NCBI GenBank assembly: GCA_018389105.1
Contig: JACATO010001130.1
Coordinates: forward strand, 59,310 to 123,309
Origin: Nautilus pompilius
Lineage: Eukaryota > Mollusca > Cephalopoda > Nautilida > Nautilidae
Length of the DNA: 64,000 bases
Reading direction: 5' to 3'
This document shows, piece after piece, positions 43,386 through 55,190 of this stretch (position 1 is its first letter; every line of letters begins with the position of its first letter). The translations under genes and the position numbers were made by a program. The notes below the pieces were generated by a model, which saw only the letters and a program-made list of their open reading frames with translations, was not told the origin of the DNA and made no database searches.

Positions 43386-46300
43386 AATAATAAGCAAAAT
43401 CTAATGTTTTAGCTTTCACTCCATTATATTTACTACTGAAGAGGCGGACAAGATAATTTAGTATGAAGTTTTGAGGTGTAAAATTAAGAAACACCATCTA
43501 CAGGCGGTAGTGGTTGCGCTGCTAGATCGGGGTTGCCAAAAATCAGTAGATAGTGCCTAGAAACTATGTAGCTCACATGAACGTTATCTAGCCATCTGTG
43601 CAGTTCTATTATTTCGCTGAAGTTTTTCCTTGGAAAGCGGTAACTAACTGTCTGCTTTCACTGACTTAAGTCGGGTGGTATTACACTAAACGGGATCTGC
43701 ATTAGACGACTGGGTAAAGAGACAACTCCTCCATCTTTATATGATACTAAAATAAACTTTAAATATCTTACACGTCAATGTTATCGTCCACTTTTGGATG
43801 GTTGTTTATTTTCGATAAATTAATAAATTGTCTGAAGATTCCATGTTTCACCCGCTCGATTTAACGTCGGTAAATAGGATTTTGACAATAAATGTAAAGA
43901 AGACTGTAACCAACCAATACGGTTGATTACTTTGTTTTGCATCTGGCCTGGTTTCCGTAACTCTTAATGAGGTATGTATATCTATTCGTCTCGCGCAAAC
44001 ATTAGCGGACCGTCTTACAGAGGATACAGCTTAGATATGCACCGCCTAGCTGATCTAATGACGGCGTCTTATGACAGTAGCATAATCTTTGGCGTTGAAT
44101 ATTTGATTGCCTTCGAGTTAGTCAACAGAAGTACCGATGAGAGGCTTATTGGACATGGTGTTGTTCTGTTGTTTTAAGTCTGGCGGCATAGATTTTGTGA
44201 ATCGTCGGCTGGCGGACGCTTTCCTTCTACCTTTTCATTTCGCTCCTATGAGCAGCTGACGGGACCGCGATGCTGTGTCGTGTGATGGCATTATCCTGCA
44301 TCACGACGCTGCCAAAGTACAGGACGATGTCACCAACTACAGTGCAGCTACCAACGTACCTGATCCGCTTGGTTGAAGCCGGGTGTAATCCAGTCACGTA
44401 GATGAAGGTGAAAATCAAGATGGTTCGCGGATTTGGAATGGTACGCATTTCCTTCCAATTTGCCAGTGTCCTTGCGTCAAGATGAGTTTGGTAGGTAGAG
44501 GATACCCACAGTCAACACTGCTTTTTGACATATTTCTTAGCACCAAACTATCGGACCTAACGGCCACTGTGAGTGAGAGCTGACCATACCTAATTAGCCG
44601 TGTTCTATTCCTCGCAGTATCACTCAGCCAGACGAATTACGATGCCACCGGCAGTCAGGCGGATCCACGTTCCAAGAGCGATGAGATCTCATTCGAGTTA
44701 CGCTAGTCTTCTCTGTCTCAGCCTCTAACATGGCTCTCGGTGTGCGGAACGCGATCGTTCTGGCTCCAAATGAACAACCATGAGTTCTTTGTTTACGAAC
44801 TTGCTAAGTGTTATCACGATGCAACAAGGAAAGAAAAAAATTTCAGACAGTTTGGCGTCGAAATTTTATAGTTGTGATATATATACGACCTTTTAAACTA
44901 CAACATTTCGTTTTACTTGAATATTTCTTTCAGCTTATATGTACAGTGGATCTGCTTCAATATTTCTTTCTTGGAAACGCTGTACATACAGATTAGATTA
45001 TTTTTTTAAAATATTGGCCTGTCAGTAGTCTGTTCGATAAAATACTAAGCTAATAAAAGCTGAATTTTCATTGGAATCGATCCGATCATCATCATCATCA
45101 TCTCTCTAAAATTGCCCCTACTAGACATCATTATAATGTTTAAGATGCAAAACCATCACCTAAGCACTCATTTCCCTCTCTTTTTAAAATAACGGGAGAT
45201 CGACTGCCATGCACAGTGACTAATATTAGGAGGTGCCAGGAAGATCCTATTACCAACATTATCCTTCGAGATAATAGCAGCATTATCCTCCTCCATCTTG
45301 GAGCCCCGGTCAGGGCGCCAGCGTGTAAAACAATATGCGCCGAGCGGTGGCTGACCCCTGATAACATATATAGCCCCTTAATACGTGAAGGCGGGGGAAG
45401 CCAACTGCATTATGCAACACATTGGAACCGTTTATGTCATAAACGGTCGCGAGGACGACTTCAGATGTTAGACGGCCTAGGGAAGTCTGACGAGGAGCCG
45501 ATCTGGTTCTTTCCGCCTCTGTAAGCGTGAGCAAGAAGAAACCTACCCTATTTCACAGGAGCGATTAGTACGGAGGCACTAGTATTAGAATTAGTAGGGC
45601 ACAGCCGCAGTGATCGCGCGCCTCGCGTGGTCTGCTATTTTTAAGAAAAAGAAGATGGAAATACAAACGAAGAGAAAAGAGTGGTACTGGAAACTAAAGG
45701 GGTTGTTTTTTTTTTTTGGAATTAAATCACAGCTCGTGAGAGGCTTCAGCTTCCCGCCGACTGCAGCAGACGTTTTTTTTCCCAACTCGTGATAAGGTAC
45801 TCGGAGCATCACTTCCCAGTCCGAAGCCTCTCTGTTATTAAGGTCGCTCCCGCCCAGCAGGTGGCTGCCGTGGATAATAACTTCGCGGTTGATGTCGTCT
45901 CTAGGCACGACTCCGGGGGCCCCGTCCAACGTGATGCACACACTTCCGGTCGACCTGTTGATTACCCATTTTGTGCGGATGACGTTCCGGTGTTGAAAAA
46001 AATATTCTGATGAGTGCATAAAAGTTCTAGGCTCAGAGAAGGGAATCTCTCGCCGAGATGATGCCGTGATACCACGAGAAGATGTTCGAGATGTTTTACC
46101 GGCCGACCGGCAACAACAAGAGAAAGAAAGGGGGAAAAAAATCATATTTACTAACTTCCAAAATTAATGCATCCGTTAAAAAAAAAAAAAAAGGGTCTCG
46201 GTGTTTATGGCAGTTTTTAAAAATTCTCTGCCGTTTCTCGAAAGACCCGCCTAAAGGTTTTGTACCAGCGTCAAAGGGGCCATCCCTCCGAATGCTCAGG

Positions 46301-47447
46301 TGAAAGAAGCCACCCACAGTGAGACTACGTATTGTTATAAATCCGACCAAAACCACCATCCTATTGATGTAGCGTCGACGGTCTGGTACACAGAGCAAAA
46401 AAAAAAACAGTGGCCGGGGTAGGATGGAACCTTGTTCACACCCCTGGCCTTGTGATCAAGAAGCAGACAAGCGTTTTATCAATGTAACGAATACGATCCT
46501 GTACACTGGGAGGAAACATTGTTGTCGGTTACGGTTGTCTTTTTTTTTTTAATTCAGGTTCATTATAAACCCCAAACACGCCACTGTTGCATAGATGGTT
46601 CGGAACGCACTGTCGCAGGGTGATTTATTCTTTAAAATGAAATCATATCGTGATAGCTCCGGAACTAATGATCACGTTGTCTATGTGACTTAGACGGTCC
46701 GCTACACAGAGGGGACATTTGTCGTCGGGCTGGCGGGCGGTGGGGGTGTGTGCGCTAAACGTTAGAACCGCGGTCCAAACTATAATCTTATTAATATAGC
46801 GTCGGCATTAGGGAGCACAAAGGGGACAGATTCTCTTCTGCTCAGCGTGCTGTCCTTTTGCCCCGAATCTTGGGCGTGGAGGGGTTAGGGTCTCCCCCGA
46901 CCCTTCAGTCGTTTTGTCAACCTAAGGCGGTCGTTCTAGTGAACAGACGGGTGACTTAAGCCTTCCTATCGGTCGAAGATCCCTATTTTTTTTTCAACCC
47001 GTGTCGTTGTAACCCCCCCCCCACTGATCAACTGGAAATAATTATGGAAACTGAGAGATAAGCTGGGTATGAACGACAAATCAGAGACACGAGAGAGTTG
47101 TGCGACCCGTGTGTGAGACTGACATGGTCCACGGTACGGTCGGGTCGCTATAGGGGACCGCGACTGGTGGTCGTCATGCAAGCAATCAGAAGGTGGTATC
47201 GGTACAGGCGGTGATGTCGTTGCATTGTGGTGAGTGCTACAGCTCCTGACATCGCATGACGATCGTATAGAAATCAAACTTTCAGCCAGTGGAGGCCGCG
47301 CATCTTCCTTCGTGCAGTAGATTGCAGCCAGACTTTGCTTCACAAGGAGCCGTACGCAAACTGTGCGGACTTGGTGTGCTGCTGGAATAGATACGGTGGA
47401 GGAGAACAGGACGAGCTCGCCGGCAGAGACGTTACCACTTCGGGTGT
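43386..47447. other. Unannotated stretch
   Basis: The longest frame is 184 codons on the minus strand (45591-46145). Its middle (GSVCITLDGAPGVVPRDDIN) looks protein-like, but its ends are encoded by A/T runs and I cannot place it in any family. (ATC)n at ~45085-45100; A-runs near 46176 and 46398. No element recognised. Confidence 0.4.
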
Positions 47448-47518
47448 CTCTCTCTCTCTCTCCATCTCCATCTCTCTCTCCTCTCTCTCTCTCTCCACTC
47501 TCTCTCTCTCTCGCTCTC

Positions 47519-47562
<44 letters not shown>

Positions 47563-47579
47563 TCTCTCTCTCTCTCTCA

Positions 47580-47611
<32 letters not shown>

Positions 47612-47612
47612 G
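47448..47612. repeat. (CT)n microsatellite
   Basis: About 165 bp of nearly pure CT with CAT, CGCT and CACT interruptions. No TGACGTC core. It lies 180 bp upstream of a Tc1-like remnant. Confidence 0.97.
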
Positions 47613-47791
47613 ATATGGACGATGGGGATCTCGCCAATGACTTGGCTGCAAATCCAGGTGTTGGCGTTTCGCCGAAAACAGCAAGGTACACGTTAGCGCC
47701 AAATGTCCCCGACCATAGAGCCGACGTGGTTAAAAAAAAACAAAAAAACAACTTCACCAGGGGGCGTGCAGAGAGACTGGCGGGACACTGA

Positions 47792-48007
47792 CCAAGAGGC
47801 CTCGGCATGAACATCGCTCAAGCTGTACGGGGTCATACGGCTGCTGAGGAAGTCAAACGACAACCAAACTCCTCGGAGAAATTGTGGAAAGTGCTACAGG
47901 GTACTTGGACCAACATCCCCCAGTCATACACTGATAAGCTGTGTGGGAGCAGGAAATAGAGGTGTCTGGCTCTATATAAAGCAAAGGGTCCATACACCAG
48001 CTACTAA
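47792..48007 (+). pseudogene. Tc1-like transposase C-terminus, decayed copy 2
   Basis: One frame runs from 47792 to TAA 48005-48007 with a single internal stop. It reads AAEEVKRQPNSSEKLWKVLQ, then GTWTNIPQSYTDKLCGSRK, stop, then RCLALYKAKGPYTSY. This is the C-terminal region of Tc1-type transposases (LWxVLxxEWxxIPQ, then PRRCQAVxxAKGGxTxY). The catalytic core upstream is absent and its place is taken by unrelated DNA and a CT microsatellite. The internal TAG falls where the conserved Pro-Arg-Arg-Cys block should be. It is the same family as 18476-18603. Confidence 0.85.
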
Positions 48008-50761
48008 TGCACTTTGTCGGTTAAGTTCCGGTGCACAGTGGAAGTGCCCCCCCACTCCTCATTTTATCCGTAACTATTTTCCCGGATATAACTACCGTTG
48101 TTATTAATATGACCTAGACCGTACGTTACTCAGGAAAGAACCGTTTGTCTTCATACCTCCGGTCTAGATTATAGGAGCATTATTAATATGGATTTCTGTA
48201 AATCAATCTTGACGTTTGGGAGTCGATCGCGGTCTGTGCCGGCCAATTGTTTTTCCTACACCGTGTGGAACAGCAAGGAAACTGACCGTTTTCGCAAAAA
48301 CACGTTAGATGGCATTCGTACAGTGCACCAACCATCCAGACTTCTGCAGAGATGTTCAGCCAAATGTAGTAGTTACCAACGAAGACAGCGGTTAGAAAGT
48401 CGTCTTGGTTATTAAGATACGTCTGTCCGTAAATGTAGCATCCCGATTCTTTACGTTTACCAACAGGAAATCTTTCGCCGACGCCTTCCTTCCGCATTGT
48501 CGTATAAGCGATGCTGTGCTGCGTCATCCAGACGTCTTTAAGAGTTATCTCCCGCAGCAAACTAACTCATTTGCCTCCCGTTTTCCACACGCCCGTTCGG
48601 TCTCCCTCACCTGTCTTCGCGTTAGCGTTCTTGCGAAGCGATTAACAAAAGAGATAATCAGGCGACCGCTACCGGTTCCAGCCTTATAAATTCCTCAGAT
48701 AGTATTCAGTCATCCGCTTTTCCTCGTCTACTAATTGCGGTAATGCGATGGAGATGTCGTCGGTCGGTCGTCTTAAGAACAGGTCAGATCCTTGCCTCTC
48801 CATTTCTCGGCGTCTCTGCGGAATATATTATCTCACCCCTGGCCGGCGAGAATCGGAGTTTTCCAGTGAGAAGGTTTGGTCGAGGGAATTGACAGAAGAA
48901 AGGAGATTTTAATGGCCTTTACCACCTCGGTTTGTCTCTGAAAGAATTCGAACTCCGCGAGCTGGCGACTTCACCTCTAACCGACAAATTAAGGTGTCAG
49001 AAATGACAATACAAATTTTTGAGTTTCTTCATTTTTATTTCAAAAAGACAAACTAATAATAATAATAATGATGATGATGATGATGATGGTGAACTTTGTT
49101 GCTAATTATGACTAGTAGGTAATTATTTTATATCTTTCTTATGTAGCACGCTCGTAATCGAAAGTAGTTTGGTCTCGTGTTACGTGGTGACTGACGAAGA
49201 GGCAACCATAGCATCTGGGCGGCTGGCTTGGTTTCTGCTTCTCCGATCACCAGGTGGCGTGTCGAACCGCAAAGATTTACTTGGTTTAAAGTTAGGTTTT
49301 TAACTTTACTTGGTTAAACTTCTAACTTTAACTTACATAATGATTTCCCAGTAGGTGCCGATACTGTATCTAACGAACCGCTGTTCTGCGCCTTTCTATG
49401 GTGCTTAAATGGCGGTCTGTTCCACCTTAATTTAATCGAACGCTGATAAGACGCCATCGTTGAAATATCTGCAAGAAAAGCTGTTGTAGACTCGTCGGGA
49501 CGCCACGTTTTGCGGCCAGTCACGTGTCTCCCAGGTAGGACTTCTTTAAGAGTCCGCTGATGCACAGTCGCAGTTGGCGCAAGGCATTCGGGTGAAAGAA
49601 GAGTTTTTCGCGCGATCCACTAGTCTTAAGTCAGCTGTGCGCGAGTAGCGAGCAACTGTTCAGCAAGAATTGGAGAGAGGTAGAAAATGGCTGCTGACTT
49701 CACGTCATAGGCCCCCGAGGATTGTTCATTTCGTCAAAACTGAATACAAAGTCAGCCAAAGCTTAGCTCTACCTAACCTACAGCGTACTGTTTCCATGTA
49801 AGATATTATACTAGTATTATGCAGCATGAGAGAGTTTAAATAACTTTATATATATATACTGGTGCAATTTATTTTTTCAATTGGCCATCAATTAAACTAT
49901 CTCTCGGTAACCATTTACTTGATGGATCTGTAACAGTTTCTTCCTTTCTTTAGTTGTGATAAAAGTTTATTTTGCTGAGGCAAGCATGGATTTACATTCA
50001 ATTAGGTACTGGTGATTTTGTTCACGTCAGAGACCGGCAGAGACGGGTTGGACGGACACCTTATGTTCCGATGTCGACACGCTGGTTCGAGAGAGATATC
50101 GACCAGAGACTCAGGTGTGAACCGAGGGTCGAAGTGAAAAGGATGCAGGTTTGGATCGTGGAAAGTCCTTATTTTCTTCGATCGAAGAACCCTTTCCTTT
50201 TAAAGGAATTCTTCGGTCTGTCGCAATCTGTTAGTTGCATTTCTTCCTTTTGATTTGTGCGTGTTTTGTTTGCGTGAACTGAGCAAACTTAACCGTGCGC
50301 ACGATAATCGGCTGGGAAGATTAACCGGGGACTAGAGGTCAGGGTTCCCACGTGAGAGCAGCCACGTTTTTCGCTCGTTTCTTAAGCAAAATTCAGTCCG
50401 CATCGATTTGTTCTCCATGTTTTCAACATCTTTCCAAAGAATTCCGTAGCCTTAGAGCTGCAAATAGCAATTGTGTAATGATGTAAAATTGCACGATATC
50501 CATCATTACCGGGTACGGCAGCTATCCGGGCTTCATAGCTGAACGGTTTGTTGTTGTTTTGTTTTTTGTAAAATAAAAATGTGATTATGTCTTCCTCCAG
50601 GAAATTAATTTTTTTTATTTTGCGTTTTTGCCTTTGCGTGGTACAGAATTCTCTAGAATAGCAGAGATACAGAATACTTGATGACAATCCCGTGAAAGCA
50701 ATTAATCAATTACACAAGAATCGGTGTTGCTTTTTGCATGATATTGTTGAGGAAGTAATTA
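48008..50761. other. Unannotated stretch
   Basis: (AAT)n-(GATGAT)n near 49054-49090. A weak CTCF-like TCACCAGGTGGCGT lies at 49247-49260. Near 48940-48990 the minus strand holds GGAGTTCGAATTC, a B-box-like string without a convincing tRNA fold. The 125-codon minus frame (48183-48560) is unrecognised. (TA)n at ~49848-49857. Confidence 0.4.
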
Positions 50762-51801
50762 CTCTCTCTCTCTCTACTGATGTCATCTCTTCCTCTGTAG
50801 TAACGTCATCTCTCTTCCTGTAATGACGTCATCTCTCTCTACTGATGTCATCTCTTCCTCTGTAGTAACGTCATCTCTCTTCCTGTAATGACGTCATCTC
50901 TCTCTACTGATGTCATCTCTCTCTACTGACGTCATCTCTCCCTCTTTACTGATGTCATCTCTCTCTCAACAGATGTCATCTCTTCCTCTGTACTAACGTC
51001 ATCTCTCTCTGTACTGACGTCATCTCTCTCTCAACAGATGTCATCTCTTCCTCTGTACTAACGTCATCTCTCTCTGTACTGACGTCATCTCTCTCTCAAC
51101 AGATGTCATCTCTTCCTCTGTACTAACGTCATCTCTCTCTGTACTGACGTCATCTCTCTCTCAACAGATGTTATCTCTTCCTCTGTACTAACGTCATCTC
51201 TCTTCCTGTAATGACGTCATCTCTCCCTCTTTACTGATGTCATCTCTCTCTCAACAGATGTCATCTCTTCCTCTGTACTAACGTCATCTCTCTCTGTACT
51301 GACGTCATCTCTCTGTACTGATGTCATCTCTTCCACTCTACTAACGTCATCTCTATACTGATGTCATCTCTCTCTCTCTACTGTTGTCATCTCTTCCTCT
51401 GTACTAACGTCATCTCTCTTCCTGTAATGACGTCATCTCTCCCTCTTTACTGATGTCATCTCCCTCTCTACCGATGTCATCTCTTCCTCTGTACTAACGT
51501 CATCTCTCTCTACTGACGTCATCTCTCCCTCTTTACTGATGTCATCTCTCTCTCTACTGATGTCATCTCTTCCTCTGTACTAACGTCATCTCTCTCTCTA
51601 CTGACGTCATCACTTCCTCTGTACTAACGTCATCTCTCTCTCTACTGACGCCATCTCTCCCTCTTTACTGATGTCATCTCTCTCTACTGACGTCATCTCT
51701 CCCTCTTTACTGATGTCATCTCTTTCTACTGACGTCATCACTTCCTCTGTACTAACGTCATCTCTCCCTCTCTCTCTACTCATGTCATCTCTCTCTCTCT
51801 C
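50762..51801. repeat. CT-rich satellite array 5, mixed TGACGTCA/TAACGTCA/AGATGTCA cores
   Basis: More than 30 core motifs, each followed by TCTC. Four variants recur: ACTGACGTCATC, ACTAACGTCATC, ACTGATGTCATC and ACAGATGTCATC. From 50969 to ~51230 three of them (ACAGATGTCA, ACTAACGTCA, ACTGACGTCA) form a 65-bp higher-order unit whose starts are 50969, 51034, 51099 and 51164. Elsewhere the order is irregular. Confidence 0.96.
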
Positions 51802-54800
51802 AAAATGTACTTGATTTTGAAATTATTATAAGTATATAGTAGAATATGTCTACAATAAATATTGTGAATTAACGTTTATGTCAGGATGGCGGGAATCAAA
51901 TAGCTGGAAAAGCTGCTTAAATGGGTTTTTCTTGCTGTTGTGTTTTTTTAGTTTTTATAATCTGTTCTTCCACGTGATAAGATACTTCTACACGTAAGGT
52001 TTACGCCAGCGTCAACTCGGACTTGGAAACCACTAAGGAAGAAACTAAACATCATGATCCAAATTAAAAGCGCTATTCGGCTGCTGAGATGAGATGTGTT
52101 CGAACAGCCCACAGGGCTTAACTTCGATAAGCTCGGCGCTGTTTAAAATCAAACCGTACAATAAACAACTGCTGCTTTACGGTGATTACGCCCAAAGCTC
52201 GGCGCTGTACCCGTCCGCTTCCGTGATCGCACACAGTTAATTGTTTTACTCTCGTCGTCACGGGTTTTTCTAGCAAAATTCTGTAAATGCTAGGACGATG
52301 CAGGCAGGTAGAAGGCGGGTACTGCTCGTCTCCAGCTCCGCGGAGATGCTTTTCATAAACACTGGAACAACAAGAGAGTTTTCCGAGGGTGGGTGACGAA
52401 TGCCGCCCGACGTCTGGGAAGTTATTCTCCTGTATCAGAAAGTTTTGCACAGCTTGCACATTTTGATGACATTTTAAATTTCTAGAAATCTTGTCAAAAG
52501 TATTGACCGTAAACGAATTCAATTCAAATGCCAGGCTGTAGAAGCGGAATCGTCTTAGCTACACTTTAGGTGGGTTTTAATAACTCTTAAAAGAAAAAAT
52601 ACAAGAACACAGAAACATTCGGGGTGCCAAATCTCGCAGATATATTGCGAGTAGTTTGTTTTTTCAGTTTATTCATTCGTCGAAATGTCATCTAATGGAC
52701 TGTTCCAACCTCGTTATTGTTCGCCGTCTCCCGGAGGCACAATACCGATACGTCACACAGTATAGTCTTCGTCCCGCTGTTAGAAAGGAAGAACTCCTCG
52801 GCCGCCAGAGTGGAATTCCGGGTCCCCGTCTACACGGTCTAAACCCCGAGCGAGTCAATGAAACCGTGAGTCATCTTCCCACCTCTGTTTGCTGTCGTTG
52901 TCGTCGTTGTCGTTGTTGTTTGTGGTCGTCAGCCACCGTAAATTTTCTCCCTTTTCCATTCCCCGGCTGAATTCGCAGTCGCGACGACTTCCGTGTGTGC
53001 AAAATCTAGTCCGCCCGCTGTCGCGTGGTGCCGTCCTGTCTTCATCTTTTGCTCCGCAGCTTCATCCCTTTTCGCTGTTGTGTCATTGGGTTCGTCAAAG
53101 TCTTATCCATCCACCTGTTTGCTTGTTGGTCTTGTGTTTCGCGGGAGGGGGATGAGTTTCTTCTTAAATGCATTTTACACCAATTGAGAAATGTTGGCAA
53201 CAACGTCACGCGTCATCTCTGCTGGCCGAGACTCACGCGTGGCCTGGCCAGTTCTGAGGAACTCGAGAAGTTGCCGATCGCTTCCCCATTCGAGCCGAGT
53301 GCATTCACCAAGCAGTTCTGAGGGACAATAGGATCGCTTCTGGCAGGTCACTCGACAAAGCTTGGTGTGGGGCTCAGACATATCGAGACAGGCTGACCAA
53401 TGTTGCGCAAGACGGCTACATCTGCACAGCACAACAAAAAGTGGGTTTTCCCTGCTCGCAAAGGCTTAGGACAGATGCCATCCAGCCAGCCCGTAACTCC
53501 GAAAAGACGGACAACATTTAATCTAATACATAATTTATGCTGGTTATTCAAATTCTACATGACTCAAAAATTGGTGTATGCGTCTAAAATGGTTTGGTAT
53601 ATATTTCGATTTCGTCAGGGTAGAGTATACCCTTCGACAAAATATCGAAATATGTTAATATAAACTACCCCAATTAAACATCTTCTCTCCGAGGACGACG
53701 ACATCTGATCTGATGTTTCTACCTGTTAAAGAAGCTTTGTTTTATCGTTTGCATTCGTTATGAAAGGCGAGCATCGATCGCCAACCAGATGGAACGACGA
53801 ACAGTCAAAAACCTCGGAGAATCTGATCGACGAATGCAAATTGCTTATCCGTTTGTAGAGCTATCCAATTTGCTATAGAAGTGCGCGTTTGTTTTGTATT
53901 CTACGTTGCATTTTTGTGGCGATTGCGCGAGGATTCTCAGGCCTGCTAGGACTATGCACGCTTCTCTGATGATGTTTACCGCCTGCGAAGTTTAACTCTA
54001 TACTCTTCAACCCCGATCGTTGCTTTCCGACGACAGTTCTGTATCTCCGCTGGTCTTCCCAGAATGCCTCATGTGTAAATACTCTTTCTTTTGACGAACT
54101 TTACCTCCATTTTTCCCAATACTTAGACGTTACTAAATGAGCCTCGTTTTCTTTATTTTTTTAGCGGACGAGCAGCGCCTTCATACGAGTCGGATCACCG
54201 CTCATAGTGGCAGCACTACGACAGTTTGGCCAACACGGATGTGTTTGATCAAGACGTGTTCTGCAAAAAACCTTCTTATAAGAAAAGCAATTAACAAATA
54301 ATTTTAAAATGTATCGTTTGCAGAATATTTGCTTTCAATTATTATGCTAATTTTTTTTTTGTGGCGCGCTTTGAAATTCTCGTTTTAAATTATTTTTGCT
54401 CCTATGTTGTTTTCCGTAACCATCTTTTGTCAAGACGAGGAGCCGCATGCAAGATACAAAAGGTAGGCAGCCTCTTGTTGCTCACTGTAGCTGTTCTGTG
54501 TCATGCCCTAGCGAAACCTTCAGCTTGATTAGCAGTCGGATGAGCGTGAGAAATATTCCCGTCTTCTTACTTAACTTCTAAGTACTTTCACTTTCTTTCT
54601 TCTACTCAGTTCGCGTTGTGGATTTTGCATCTCATATGTTGCGGGACGCGGGTGGCAGTTTAAAGGCCTCCGTCCGTTTTTTTTTTTTTTTTAATGGCAC
54701 GTGACGCCAGGTCACGTTCCCGATAACGCTCGTCAGCACAAACAAGTCGAAAAGTCTGTGAACACGCGAGACTGCCGACTGGCTGTGGAACTAGAGGCTG

Positions 54801-55110
54801 GCCTCAGCCGGAGCGGGAGCCGAAACAGCTGTCTTCAATCTACCAGCTACGATAACCGGACGGAACTTTTACGCGAAGGATATTTCCTCCTGCCTCGTCC
54901 AGGTGTCGCCACAGAGCAGCACCAAGCTCGAGAGGGAGGGGGGCGTGGTACTTTGTTAAGACGGCGCTCTCCGGCAGGTACATGGGCCGTGAAGCCGGAA
55001 ACCGACGTGCGATTCTAGGAGGAAGAGTGGCCACCCTCCAAAAAAGGAGTATCCTTTACCTGAGAAAAGAAATCGAAAGAAAGATTTTTAGCTGTTTATC
55101 GCGTTCGGAG
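51802..55110. other. Unannotated stretch
   Basis: Minus frame 52118-52522 (134 codons) and plus frames at 52656-53321 (up to 104 codons) have no recognised domains. A T-run lies at ~54677-54692, followed by GCACGTGACGCC, an E-box/CRE half-site. Nothing definite. Confidence 0.4.
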
Positions 55111-55190
55111 CACGGGTGGTTCAGCAGCATGGGCGATGGGATTCTGAAGCAACTTCCCACGCATTAGCCAACCAGGGTTCGAAACACGGG
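55111..55190 (+). other. tRNA-like Pol III promoter unit (weak)
   Basis: An A box TGGTTCAGCAGC (55117-55128, 11 of 12) is followed 59 bp later by a B box GGTTCGAAACA (55176-55186, 10 of 11). The T-arm does not base-pair well, so this is not an intact tRNA. It is either a tRNA pseudogene or a SINE head. Confidence 0.3.

Noticed and set aside
45591..46145. 184-codon minus-strand open frame
   Set aside because: The middle looks protein-like, but the ends are encoded by homopolymer runs and no family is recognised; kept only as a note.
46966..47814. 282-codon minus-strand frame
   Set aside because: Its centre is (GA)n repeat, and its 5' end overlaps the Tc1-like remnant and flank on the opposite strand; no domain.
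48940..48990. Minus-strand GGAGTTCGAATTC B-box-like string with a weak A box
   Set aside because: Arms do not pair as a tRNA, and the A box is poor.
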